From: Rhizobiaceae bacterium
GTDB taxonomy: Bacteria; Pseudomonadota; Alphaproteobacteria; Rhizobiales; Rhizobiaceae
Reading direction: 5' to 3'
Length of the DNA stretch: 7,614 nucleotides
Assembly (NCBI GenBank): GCA_014380965.1
Contig: JACMIV010000110.1
Span: 1 to 7,614, forward strand
Below the pieces are notes generated by a model. That model was not told the origin of the DNA. It ran no database searches and worked only from the letters and a program-made list of their open reading frames with translations. Shown here piece after piece: positions 1 to 6,755 of the stretch. The first letter of the stretch is position 1. Each line of letters opens with the position of its first letter. The translations under genes and the position numbers were made by a program.

Positions 1-680
1 CCGGGCGACAAGCCCCACTCGGCGGCGAGCTCGGACCGCAATCCGCCGCTCGGGTCGCTACCCTCGACGAGCCGGGGCATGTGGGAGCGGTCGAGGCCGG
101 TGCGGGCAAGCATATCGTCCGACCAGTCGCGCCGGCCGGTATCTAGCCAGGAAGTGCCGGAGGCGTCGGACATGTCGGAAACGGCTTCGCCCGTCAGCCA
201 GAGCCTCAGATAGTCCTTCGGCAAAAGGACGCGGCGGGTGCGCTCGAAGAGGCCGGGCTCGTGGCGCTGGACCCATATCAGTTTCGGCGCCGTGAAGCCG
301 GGGAAGACAATGTTGCCGGTGATGCGGCGCGCCTCGGCATCGTCGAGTTCGGCGGCTTCCACATGGCTGCGTCCGTCGTTCCAGAGGATGCACGGACGCA
401 GCACCGCGTCATCGGCTCCGAGAAGCGTCGCCCCGTGCATCTGGCCGGACAGGCCGATGCCGGAAACGTCTCTAAGCTCCGCGCCATGCGAGGCCTTCAG
501 CTCCGCCATGACCGCCGAGGTCGCTGCCAGCCAGGAGGCGGGATCCTGCTCCGACCAGCCGAAGGCTGGCCGCTCGACGCTCAATGGCGCGCTGGCGCTG
601 GCGATGGGCACGCCGTCCTCGCCGACGATCAGCGCCTTCATCGACGAGGTCCCGAGGTCCAGTCCGAGCGTATTGGGCAT
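1..680 (-). CDS. xylB: Xylulokinase, N-terminal part (runs off the left edge)
   Basis: FGGY-family sugar kinase, most likely D-xylulose kinase, which phosphorylates D-xylulose to xylulose-5-phosphate for the pentose phosphate pathway in the cytoplasm. I translated the minus strand from the ATG at 680-678; 226 residues are open to the window edge, about half the usual 480-500. The phosphate-binding motif DLGTSS is at residues 8-13, and D8 matches the conserved N-terminal Asp of the family. SGQMHG at 78-83 and WNDGR at 100-104 are xylulokinase hallmarks, followed by KDYLR at 155-159 and SDASGTSWLD at 171-180. The catalytic-base aspartate and the second FGGY domain lie beyond the edge. A GGGAG ribosome-binding site 8 nt upstream (689-693) supports this start. 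The gene diverges from the aminotransferase, so it probably belongs to a separate pentose-use unit to the left. SGQMHG and WNDGR favour xylulokinase over glycerol kinase or ribulokinase. Confidence 0.93.
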   Translation of the reverse strand, partial: MPNTLGLDLGTSSMKALIVGEDGVPIASASAPLSVERPAFGWSEQDPASWLAATSAVMAELKASHGAELRDVSGIGLSGQMHGATLLGADDAVLRPCILWNDGRSHVEAAELDDAEARRITGNIVFPGFTAPKLIWVQRHEPGLFERTRRVLLPKDYLRLWLTGEAVSDMSDASGTSWLDTGRRDWSDDMLARTGLDRSHMPRLVEGSDPSGGLRSELAAEWGLSP

Positions 681-688
681 AATGCGAT

Positions 689-693
689 CTCCC
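689..693 (-). promoter_or_regulatory. Ribosome-binding site of xylB
   Basis: On the minus strand this reads GGGAG, 8 nt before the ATG at 680. It fixes the xylB start, which is also where family homology begins (the DLGT motif at residue 8). Confidence 0.6.
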
Positions 694-840
694 GTTATCC
701 GCAGAACGCTCTAGCGCGTCGGATGGTCGTCGTCAGCAGGGATGCGGCCGGCTTTTTCACCCTCGCTGAGGCTGGAAACCATGGCGGCGCTTCTGTAGGC
801 CTCTTCTTTTCGACCTGCGCCAACGCCCCCGGAGAATTCC

Positions 841-1698
841 ATGAGCCGCACCGTCTACGTCAACGGCGATTTCGTCCCAGAGGCGGAGGCCAAGGTGTCC
901 GTGTTCGACCGCGGCTTCCTGATGGCGGACGGGGTTTACGAGGTGACGACCGTCATCGGAGGCAAGCTCGTCGCCTTCGCCGGGCATATGGCGCGCCTCG
1001 CCCGATCGCTTGCGGAACTCGCTATGGCAGCTCCTGCGGGCGAGGCGGAACTCCTTGCCATCCACCGTAGGCTCGTCGAGATGAACGGGCTCGACGAGGG
1101 GCTCGTCTACCTCCAGGTGACGCGCGGGGTCGCCGACCGGGACTTCGCCTTCCCCGCGGCAGGCACGCCCCCATCGCTCGTCCTCTTCACCCAGAAGCTC
1201 GCGGTTCTCGAACGGGAGACGGTGAGGCGCGGAATCCGGATCGCCCTCGTTCCCGACCTTCGCTGGAGCCGCCGCGACATCAAGACCGTCCAACTTCTCT
1301 ACCCCTCGATGGCGAAGATGGAAGCCAGGGCCAAGGGCTGCGACGACGCCTGGATGGTCGAGGACGGCCTCGTCACCGAGGGCTCGTCGAACAATGCCTA
1401 CATCGTCACGCATGACGGTCGGATCGTCACGCGCCACCTCGGCCACGCGATCCTCCACGGAATCACCCGCAAGGCCGTGCTCGGCTTCGCGGTGGAAGCC
1501 GGCCTCGTCGTCGAGGAACGCGCCTTCTCCCCCGACGAGGCGAAGGCGGCGAAGGAGGCGTTCATCACGTCTGCCTCCGCATTCGTGACGCCCGTCGTCG
1601 AGATCGACGGCGTTCGAATCGGCGAGGGCATCCCCGGCGAAACGGTGAGGCGCCTCCGCACGATCTACATCGCCGAGAGTCTCGCAACGGCGATCTGA
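841..1698 (+). CDS. dat: D-amino-acid transaminase (class IV PLP aminotransferase)
   Basis: Cytoplasmic PLP enzyme expected to interconvert D-alanine/2-oxoglutarate and pyruvate/D-glutamate, feeding peptidoglycan precursors or D-amino-acid breakdown. At 285 residues it has the normal length for the family. DRGFLMADGVYEV at 23-35 is the N-terminal fold-type IV motif; Y33 matches Tyr31 of the Bacillus enzyme. VTRGVADR at 93-100 includes R100, matching the substrate-carboxylate Arg98. The PLP-forming lysine is K148 in RRDIKTVQLL (144-153). E180 in TEGSSNN (179-185) is the residue expected to contact the PLP pyridine nitrogen. SASAFVTPV at 244-252 is the C-terminal cofactor loop. The His100 position of the Bacillus enzyme is F102 here, so substrate range is uncertain. 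The start is supported by GGAG at 831-834, 6 nt upstream. It stands alone between divergent xylB and glpR, with no obvious terminator after it. A branched-chain aminotransferase or aminodeoxychorismate lyase is less likely given the DGVYEV and RRDIK context. Confidence 0.88.
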   Translation: MSRTVYVNGDFVPEAEAKVSVFDRGFLMADGVYEVTTVIGGKLVAFAGHMARLARSLAELAMAAPAGEAELLAIHRRLVEMNGLDEGLVYLQVTRGVADRDFAFPAAGTPPSLVLFTQKLAVLERETVRRGIRIALVPDLRWSRRDIKTVQLLYPSMAKMEARAKGCDDAWMVEDGLVTEGSSNNAYIVTHDGRIVTRHLGHAILHGITRKAVLGFAVEAGLVVEERAFSPDEAKAAKEAFITSASAFVTPVVEIDGVRIGEGIPGETVRRLRTIYIAESLATAI

Positions 1699-1746
1699 CG
1701 GGACGGATCAGGGGAGCATCATCGGCCACCGAAGAGAACCTTGCGG

Positions 1747-1829
1747 TTTCGCATTGCGATCTCTTCTCTCGCAGTGCGCTTTCGCTTTTCTTCACCGCGC
1801 TTTCGCTTTAAGCCATGCCGATCGTTTCG
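1747..1829 (+). promoter_or_regulatory. Putative GlpR operator region upstream of glpR (TTTCG repeats)
   Basis: TTTCG occurs at 1747, 1780, 1801 and 1825, with a one-mismatch copy (TCTCG) at 1767. Two of them lie in an exact 13-bp direct repeat, GCGCTTTCGCTTT, at 1776-1788 and 1797-1809. The copies are 21 bp apart, which is two helical turns and places them on the same DNA face. The same core recurs upstream of glpD. E. coli GlpR operators contain TTCG/CGAA half-sites, and the recognition helix here is nearly the same as the E. coli one, so autoregulation by GlpR is a reasonable inference. No convincing -35/-10 pair was found. Confidence 0.5.
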
Positions 1830-1845
1830 GTTCGGCAGGCCCTTC

Positions 1846-2634
1846 ATGCTCTCAGACCGTCAGTTGCAGATTCTCGAGATCGCCAAGCGAGCCGGCCGTG
1901 TCCAGGTGGAGGAACTGTCGCAACGCTACGAGGTCAGCGTCCAGACCATTCGCAAGGACCTGAACGATCTCTGCGATCAGCGGCTCCTGTCGCGCGTCCA
2001 CGGCGGGGCGGTCATCTCGTCCGGGGTCGAGAACGTCGGCTACGACGCGCGGCGCGCGATCGCGGCTGCGGAGAAGGCGGCGATCGGACGGGCGGTGGCC
2101 GATCTCGTTCCCGATCGAGCCTCGCTCTTCATCAACATCGGCACGACGACGGAGGCGGTGGCGACGGCGCTGTTGCGTCATGCCGGGCTGATGGTGATCA
2201 CCAACAACATCAACGTCGCGACGATCATGCGGCCCTATCCCGAGATCGAGGTCGTGATCGCCGGCGGCGTCGTCCGGCGTTCAGACGGCGGGATCGTCGG
2301 CGAGGCGGCGGTGGACTTCATCAAGCAGTTCCGCGTCGACGTCGCCGTCATAGGCGTCTCCGCCATCGACGCCGACGGCTCGCTCCTCGACTACGACTAC
2401 CGCGAGGTGCGCGTCGCCCAGGCGATCATCTCCAATGCACGCCAGGTGATCCTTGCCTCGGACGCGACGAAGTTCGATCGCTCGGCGCCGGTGCGGATCG
2501 GCCATATCAGCCAGATCGACACGTTCGTGACCGATCATTGCCCCCTCCCCCAGATCCGCCGGATCTGCGCGGAGGCAAATGTCAGATTGATCGAGGCGGT
2601 GGGGGCGAAGGCGGCGGCGGAAGAGGTGGCGTAG
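1846..2634 (+). CDS. glpR: Glycerol-3-phosphate regulon repressor, DeoR family
   Basis: DNA-binding repressor of glycerol genes, expected to be released by glycerol-3-phosphate. It has 262 residues from the ATG at 1846, against about 252 in E. coli. An N-terminal DeoR winged helix-turn-helix spans about residues 5-56; its recognition helix, EVSVQTIRKDLNDL (29-42), is nearly that of E. coli GlpR, and VHGGA (51-55) closes the domain. The effector domain, a sugar-isomerase-like DeoR C-terminal fold, has INIGTTTEAVA (97-107), TNNINVA (119-125), AGG (139-141), SDGGIVGEA (146-154) and GVSAIDADGSL (170-180), all closely matching E. coli GlpR. The frame is open upstream to a TTG at 1741. I prefer the ATG because the family N terminus (LSDRQ..IL) starts there and the upstream stretch is the TTTCG repeat region. 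The ribosome-binding site is weak (GGCAGG near 1834-1839). The last dozen residues are Ala/Glu-rich and not conserved. glpD follows on the same strand after 322 bp. Confidence 0.92.
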   Translation: MLSDRQLQILEIAKRAGRVQVEELSQRYEVSVQTIRKDLNDLCDQRLLSRVHGGAVISSGVENVGYDARRAIAAAEKAAIGRAVADLVPDRASLFINIGTTTEAVATALLRHAGLMVITNNINVATIMRPYPEIEVVIAGGVVRRSDGGIVGEAAVDFIKQFRVDVAVIGVSAIDADGSLLDYDYREVRVAQAIISNARQVILASDATKFDRSAPVRIGHISQIDTFVTDHCPLPQIRRICAEANVRLIEAVGAKAAAEEVA

Positions 2635-2669
2635 AGGCCTGGCGAGGCAGGTAGGTCGCATCGGGATGA

Positions 2670-2790
2670 CCGTCATCCTCGGGCCGCGTCCCGAGGATTC
2701 AGAAACGAGCCATCGCGATCCTGAACGGGCGCCAGACCCGGGGTATACATGTGAGACATCCGTCATGCTCGGGACGGAGCCCGAGACGAA
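2670..2790. repeat. REP-like intergenic element with two similar hairpins
   Basis: Two related stem-loops sit 90 bp apart. The first pairs ATCCTCGGG (2675-2683) with CCCGAGGAT (2690-2698), a perfect 9-bp stem with a 6-nt loop. The second pairs CTCGGG (2768-2773) with CCCGAG (2780-2785), again with a 6-nt loop. Each left arm lies in a near-identical 14-mer, CCGTCATCCTCGGG and CCGTCATGCTCGGG. Stems of this CTCGGG/CCCGAG type preceded by GTCAT are common intergenic repeats in Rhizobiales genomes, as I recall them. Neither stem is followed by a T run, so this is not a classical intrinsic terminator. It could affect glpR mRNA 3'-end stability. Confidence 0.55.
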
Positions 2791-2869
2791 CGCGCCGGTG
2801 GAGATCGCTCGTCGTCCGAGAGCATTGCTGTCCGACATTCCATTCGACGCTCTCGTCGGAATCAATCTA

Positions 2870-2923
2870 TTTCGATTGACTTTCGTTTTTGTTTCGCAGA
2901 CGATCGCATAAGTTTCGCAAACG
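2870..2923 (+). promoter_or_regulatory. Putative GlpR operator array upstream of glpD
   Basis: TTTCG occurs at 2870, 2881, 2892 and 2913, spaced 11, 11 and 21 bp, with a degenerate unit (GATCG) at 2902 filling the gap. The result is about five units at 10-11 bp, one per helical turn, ending 34 bp before the glpD ATG. The units read TTTCGATTGAC, TTTCGTTTTTG, TTTCGCAGACG, GATCGCATAAG and TTTCGCAAACG. The core matches that upstream of glpR and the TTCG half-site of E. coli GlpR operators. Its overlap with a candidate promoter suggests repression by occlusion. That GlpR binds here is inferred. Confidence 0.55.
2876..2904 (+). promoter_or_regulatory. Candidate glpD promoter
   Basis: TTGACT at 2876-2881 matches the sigma-70 -35 box at five of six positions. 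Seventeen bases later GACGAT (2899-2904) is a poor -10 (three of six). A better -10, CATAAT at 2928-2933, has no good -35 at standard spacing. The region from about 2860 to 2935 is clearly AT-richer than its surroundings. The promoter region is likely, but the exact boxes are uncertain. Confidence 0.35.
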
Positions 2924-2956
2924 CAATCATAATGCTGCAATGCGAAAAGGGCGGAT

Positions 2957-4486
2957 ATGACTCATTTCGACGTTTTCATCATCGGCGGCGGCATTAATGG
3001 CTGCGGCATCGCGCGCGATGCGGTGGGCCGCGGTTATTCCGTCGGGCTCGCCGAGATGAACGACCTCGCGTCCGGCACGTCGTCCTGGTCCACCAAGCTC
3101 GTACATGGCGGGCTGCGCTACCTCGAGCATTACGAGTTCCGGCTGGTGCGCGAGTCGCTGATGGAGCGCGAGGTCCTTTGGCGCATCGCTCCGCACATCA
3201 TCCGTCCGCTGCGCTTCGTACTGCCGCATCACAAGGGCCTACGGCCGGCCTGGATCCTTCGCCTCGGCCTCTTCATGTACGACCATCTCGGCGGCCGGAA
3301 GGATCTAAAGGCGACGACGACGGTCGATCTTGCGAACGGTCCGCTCGGCGCGCCGCTGAAGGCGGGTTTTGCCAAGGGGTTCGAATATTCCGATGCGCGC
3401 GTCGACGACGCCCGTCTCGTCGTCCTCAATGCACGGGATGCCGCGGCTCGCGGCGCAGAAATCATGGTGCGCACGAAGGTTACCGAGGCGCGGCGCGAGA
3501 ACGGCAAGTGGCGGATCACGCTGCGCTCGAAAGACGGCGGTGCGGCGCGGATCGTGACGGCGGATTTTCTCGTGAACGTCGCGGGACCCTGGGTCGACCG
3601 GATCATCCAGCAGGCGATGGGGCGCAACGAAGCGCGCCACATCCGCCTCGTTCAAGGTTCGCACATCGTCACGAACAAGCTCTACGACCACGATCGCGCG
3701 TACATCTTCCAGAACGCCGACAACCGGATCATCTTCGCCATTCCCTACGAGGACGACTACACGCTGATCGGCACGACGGACCAGGATTTCGAGGGCGAGC
3801 CGGGAGACGCGAAGATCACGCCTGCCGAGACCGATTATCTCCTGAAGGCTGCGGGCGAGTATTTCGAAAAGCCGCTTGTCGCCGACGACATCGTCTGGAC
3901 CTTCTCGGGCGTGCGTCCGCTCTACGACGACGGCGCCTCGAAGGCGCAGGAGGCGACGCGCGACTATGTTCTGAAGGTGGAGGGCGAGAAGGCGAGGGGC
4001 GAGGCCGCGGTTCTCAACGCATTCGGCGGCAAGATCACCACCTACCGCAAACTGTCCGAGGAAGTGCTCGACAAGATCGGCGAGCGCCTCGGCAAGCGCG
4101 GCAAGTCCTGGACCGGGAGCGAGCCTCTGCCGGGCGGCGCCTTTCCCATCGACGGGGTCGATGCGCTGGAGGACAAGGTCCGCAAGGCTGTTCCTTCGCT
4201 GGACGTCCGGACGGTACGGCGGCTCGTGCGCGCCTACGGCACCGACGCGCTGGTGATCGTGGCGCGGCCGGCGGCCGATGGAAAAAACGGCCTCGGCAAG
4301 GATTTCGGCCATGGTCTTTTCGAAGCCGAGATCGACTGGCTCGTTTCGAGCGAATGGGCGTTCACGGCGGAGGATATCCTCTGGCGTCGCTCGAAGCTCG
4401 GGATCAGAATGTCCGCCGAACAGGTCGAGGCGGTAACGCAGTATCTGGACGACCGCAGACGGACGCAGAGGACGGCCGCCGCCTGA
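2957..4486 (+). CDS. glpD: Aerobic glycerol-3-phosphate dehydrogenase
   Basis: FAD-dependent, peripheral inner-membrane enzyme that oxidises sn-glycerol-3-phosphate to dihydroxyacetone phosphate and passes electrons to ubiquinone. It has 509 residues, against 501 in E. coli GlpD. The N-terminal dinucleotide-binding motif is FIIGGGINGCGIARD (7-21). It is followed by ASGTSSWSTKLVHGGLRYLE (38-57), the FAD-contacting signature of the family. NVAGPWVD at 207-214, FAIPYEDDYTLIGTTDQDF (260-278) and SGVRPLYDD (317-325) are conserved; R320 corresponds to the substrate-binding Arg317 of E. coli. FGGKITTYRK (356-365) is the second conserved substrate/FAD segment, and the remaining C-terminal region is the helical DAO_C-type domain. 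The ATG follows a purine-rich AAGGGCGG (2946-2953). glpS follows 91 bp downstream on the same strand, so co-transcription is probable. No frameshift or missing key residue was seen. Confidence 0.97.
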   Translation: MTHFDVFIIGGGINGCGIARDAVGRGYSVGLAEMNDLASGTSSWSTKLVHGGLRYLEHYEFRLVRESLMEREVLWRIAPHIIRPLRFVLPHHKGLRPAWILRLGLFMYDHLGGRKDLKATTTVDLANGPLGAPLKAGFAKGFEYSDARVDDARLVVLNARDAAARGAEIMVRTKVTEARRENGKWRITLRSKDGGAARIVTADFLVNVAGPWVDRIIQQAMGRNEARHIRLVQGSHIVTNKLYDHDRAYIFQNADNRIIFAIPYEDDYTLIGTTDQDFEGEPGDAKITPAETDYLLKAAGEYFEKPLVADDIVWTFSGVRPLYDDGASKAQEATRDYVLKVEGEKARGEAAVLNAFGGKITTYRKLSEEVLDKIGERLGKRGKSWTGSEPLPGGAFPIDGVDALEDKVRKAVPSLDVRTVRRLVRAYGTDALVIVARPAADGKNGLGKDFGHGLFEAEIDWLVSSEWAFTAEDILWRRSKLGIRMSAEQVEAVTQYLDDRRRTQRTAAA

Positions 4487-4502
4487 GCGGCAAGGCCACG
4501 AC

Positions 4503-4526
4503 ACGCTCCTTTTCATCAGGGAGCGT
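4503..4526 (+). other. Stem-loop between glpD and glpS
   Basis: ACGCTCC (4503-4509) pairs with GGAGCGT (4520-4526) to give a perfect 7-bp stem with a 10-nt loop. No T run follows, so it is not a standard intrinsic terminator. Its place between a metabolic enzyme gene and its transporter genes suits an RNA processing or stability element that sets different glpD and glpS levels, but this is inference. Confidence 0.4.
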
Positions 4527-4564
4527 CGCAGGAATGTTTCGGCCGTCGCCGGATTTCGCGACCT

Positions 4565-4572
4565 GGGAGGGG
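4565..4572 (+). promoter_or_regulatory. Ribosome-binding site of glpS, supporting a TTG start
   Basis: GGGAGGGG is a strong Shine-Dalgarno sequence 5 nt before the TTG at 4578. It decides in favour of this uncommon start codon, which also gives the expected ABC ATPase N terminus (LELIDVSRKVG). Confidence 0.7.
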
Positions 4573-4577
4573 ACAGC

Positions 4578-5660
4578 TTGCTTGAACTCATCGACGTCAG
4601 CCGGAAGGTCGGCGCTGAGAAGCACATCACGGACGTGTCGCTGAAACTTGCGCGCGGTTCGTTGAACGTGCTGCTCGGCCCGACGCTCGCCGGCAAGACG
4701 ACGCTGATGCGGCTGATGGCGGGCCTCGACCGCCCGACCTCCGGCCGCATCCTGATGGACGGAAAGGACGTGACCGGCGTTCCCGTGCGCCGGCGCAACG
4801 TCGCGATGGTCTATCAGCAGTTCATCAACTACCCCGCCATGACCGTCTACGAGAACATCGCCTCGCCGCTTCGCATCGCGGGCAAGTCCAAGGACGAGAT
4901 CGAGACGGCGGTCGCCAAGGCCGCCAAGCTGATGAAGCTCGAGCCTTACTTGCAGCGCACGCCCCTCAACCTCTCCGGCGGCCAGCAGCAGCGGACCGCG
5001 CTCGCCCGCGCGCTCGTCAAGAATGCCGAGCTCGTGCTCCTCGACGAGCCGCTCGCCAATCTCGACTACAAGCTGCGCGAGGAACTGCGCGAAGAACTGC
5101 CGCGGCTCTTCGCCGAGACGGGCGCGGTGTTCGTCTATGCGACGACCGAGCCGACCGAGGCGCTTCTCCTCGGCGGAAACACGGCGACGCTGTCCGAAGG
5201 GCGCGTCACGCAATACGGTTCGACGACCGACATCTATCGGCGGCCCGACGATCTCGTGACGGCGCGCACCTTCTCCGATCCGCCGCTGAACGTCCTCGCA
5301 TTGACCAAGTCCGGCGGGGCGCTGACGTCGCGGTCGGGCCTCAGGGTTCCGGTGCCCGCGCATTTCGCCTCGCTGTCCGACGGCGCCTATCAGGTTGGCA
5401 TCCGCCCGCATCATCTCTCCTTCGGCGGTTCGCTCGGCGGGCGCACGGAACTGCGGGCGAAGGTGGTGATCTCCGAGGTGACGGGGTCGGAAACGTTCAT
5501 CCATGCCGACTGGGACGAAACACGCATCGTCGCGCTCGTGTCGGGCATCCACAGGGTCGAGCCGGGCGACGCCGTCGTCTTCGGGTTCGATCCAGCCGTC
5601 ATGCTCGTCTTCGACGGGGCCGGACGCGCGGTGTCCGCGCCCGCCCGTCTGGCGGCCTGA
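4578..5660 (+). CDS. glpS: Glycerol ABC transporter ATP-binding subunit GlpS
   Basis: Cytoplasmic nucleotide-binding subunit of the glycerol importer, in the CUT1/MalK-like (UgpC) family; expected to pair with GlpT under the GlpP/GlpQ permeases. It has 360 residues from TTG. The Walker A is variant but complete: GPTLAGKTT (34-42). The Q-loop is Q80 in VYQQFINYP, the signature LSGGQQQR (132-139) is canonical, Walker B is LVLLDEP (152-158) with E157, and the D-loop is ANLD (160-163). The H-loop is abnormal: where MalK-type proteins have YVTHDQTEAL, this reads YATTEPTEAL (187-196), so the switch histidine is T190. A C-terminal TOBE/MOI regulatory domain starts around residue 235; GIRPHHL within it is the usual TOBE marker. 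glpT begins 12 nt after the stop, consistent with an operon. This glpS/glpT naming follows Rhizobium and is unrelated to E. coli GlpT, an MFS glycerol-3-phosphate antiporter. Confidence 0.9.
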   Translation: MLELIDVSRKVGAEKHITDVSLKLARGSLNVLLGPTLAGKTTLMRLMAGLDRPTSGRILMDGKDVTGVPVRRRNVAMVYQQFINYPAMTVYENIASPLRIAGKSKDEIETAVAKAAKLMKLEPYLQRTPLNLSGGQQQRTALARALVKNAELVLLDEPLANLDYKLREELREELPRLFAETGAVFVYATTEPTEALLLGGNTATLSEGRVTQYGSTTDIYRRPDDLVTARTFSDPPLNVLALTKSGGALTSRSGLRVPVPAHFASLSDGAYQVGIRPHHLSFGGSLGGRTELRAKVVISEVTGSETFIHADWDETRIVALVSGIHRVEPGDAVVFGFDPAVMLVFDGAGRAVSAPARLAA

Positions 5661-5672
5661 GGAGACGAGACG

Positions 5673-6751
5673 ATGGCCCGCATCCGCCTCGACCATATCC
5701 GCCACGCTTACTCGCCGGATCTCGCGCGCGTCGGCAACTACGCGCTGCGCGAAGTCGACCACGCCTTCGAGGACGGCGGCGCCTATGCGCTGCTCGGCCC
5801 CTCGGGCTGCGGGAAGACGACGCTGCTCAACATCATTTCAGGGCTCCTCACCCCGTCGGAGGGCCATGTGCGCTTCGACGACACGGACGTGACGCTGCTT
5901 TCGCCGGAGGCGCGCAACATCGCGCAGGTGTTCCAGTTTCCGGTGATCTACGACACGATGACGGTGCGGGAGAACCTTGCCTTCCCGCTGAAGAACCGGA
6001 AGGTCGCGAAGGACGAGATCAAGCGCCGGGTCGACGACATGCTCGTGAGGATCGGGCTCGAGGCCAAGGCCGACCGCAAGGCGCAGGGGCTGACCGCCGA
6101 CGAGAAGCAGAAGATCTCGCTCGGGCGCGGCCTCGTGCGGCCGGACGTCAACGCGATCCTCTTCGACGAGCCACTGACCGTCATCGACCCGCACATGAAA
6201 TGGCAGCTCCGCTCGCAGCTCAAGGAGTTGCACCGTCAGTTCAAGATGACGATGGTCTACGTCACGCACGACCAGACCGAGGCGCTGACCTTCGCCGACA
6301 AGGTCGTCGTCATGTATGACGGCGAGGTCGTGCAGATCGGGACGCCCGAAGAACTTTTCGAGCGGCCGAAGCATACCTTCGTCGGCTATTTCATCGGGTC
6401 CCCCGGCATGAACGTCCTCTCCTGCGAGGTCGACGGCACCGACGCACTCGTGTCGGGCGTCCGCATCGCGCTTCCGGGCGGCGCCAGACCCATGGGCTCG
6501 GCCAAGAAGACCGAGCTCGGTATCCGCCCGGAATTCGTGCAGATCGTGCCGCGCGGACAAGGGATGCCCGTCGCCATCACGCGCGTCGAGGACATCGGCT
6601 CCGAGCGCATCGTGCGCGCCGACTTCCAGGGCCAGAAGCTTGTCTCCGTCGTCAAGGAGGGCGCCTCGCTTCCGTCCGAGGTGGACGTCGTTTTCGAGCC
6701 GCAGGCCTTGAACCTTTACGCGGATTCCTGGCTGGTGGAAGGACGAGCCGC

Positions 6752-6755
<4 letters not shown>
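5673..6755 (+). CDS. glpT: Glycerol ABC transporter ATP-binding subunit GlpT
   Basis: Second ATPase subunit of the glycerol importer, 360 residues, the same length and domain order as GlpS. Walker A is canonical, GPSGCGKTT (42-50). The Q-loop is Q88 in QVFQFP. Walker B is AILFDEP (161-167) with E166. The H-loop is canonical: H199 in VYVTHDQTEAL (195-205). The ABC signature is lost: LTADEKQK (140-147) stands where LSGGQQQR is expected, so both glycines are gone. The D-loop is altered too (TVIDP, 169-173). The C-terminal TOBE/MOI domain includes LGIRPEF (282-288). The ATG at 5673 follows GAGGAGACGAG overlapping the glpS stop. The 3' end overlaps glpP by four bases (ATGA), indicating coupled translation. 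GlpS and GlpT together supply a full motif set, which supports an obligate heterodimer. It is not the E. coli GlpT antiporter, despite the symbol. Confidence 0.9.

Noticed and set aside
792..812. Single TTTCG near 808 as a GlpR site for dat
   Set aside because: Only one copy is present, with no phased partner, so it is expected by chance.
1741..1845. Upstream TTG start extending GlpR by 35 residues
   Set aside because: The extension is low-complexity Arg/Phe-rich sequence encoded by the TTTCG repeat region. Family homology begins at the ATG at 1846, and no ribosome-binding site precedes the TTG.
2675..2698. Rho-independent terminator for glpR
   Set aside because: The stem is strong but is followed by TCAGAAACGAG rather than a T run, so it is better treated as an intergenic repeat.
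2666..2911. An 81-codon plus-strand reading frame in the glpR-glpD gap
   Set aside because: It covers the hairpin repeat and the promoter/operator region, has no recognisable protein motif, and ends inside the TTTCG array.
3178..4644. A 488-codon plus-strand frame overlapping glpD in another frame
   Set aside because: The translation is Arg/Ser/Gly-rich and motif-free; glpD explains the region fully.
3305..5762. Long minus-strand open frames (about 497 and 452 codons) opposite glpD and glpS/glpT
   Set aside because: These are typical antisense frames in GC-rich DNA. Their translations are Arg/Asp/Val-rich without motifs, while the plus strand encodes clearly conserved families throughout.
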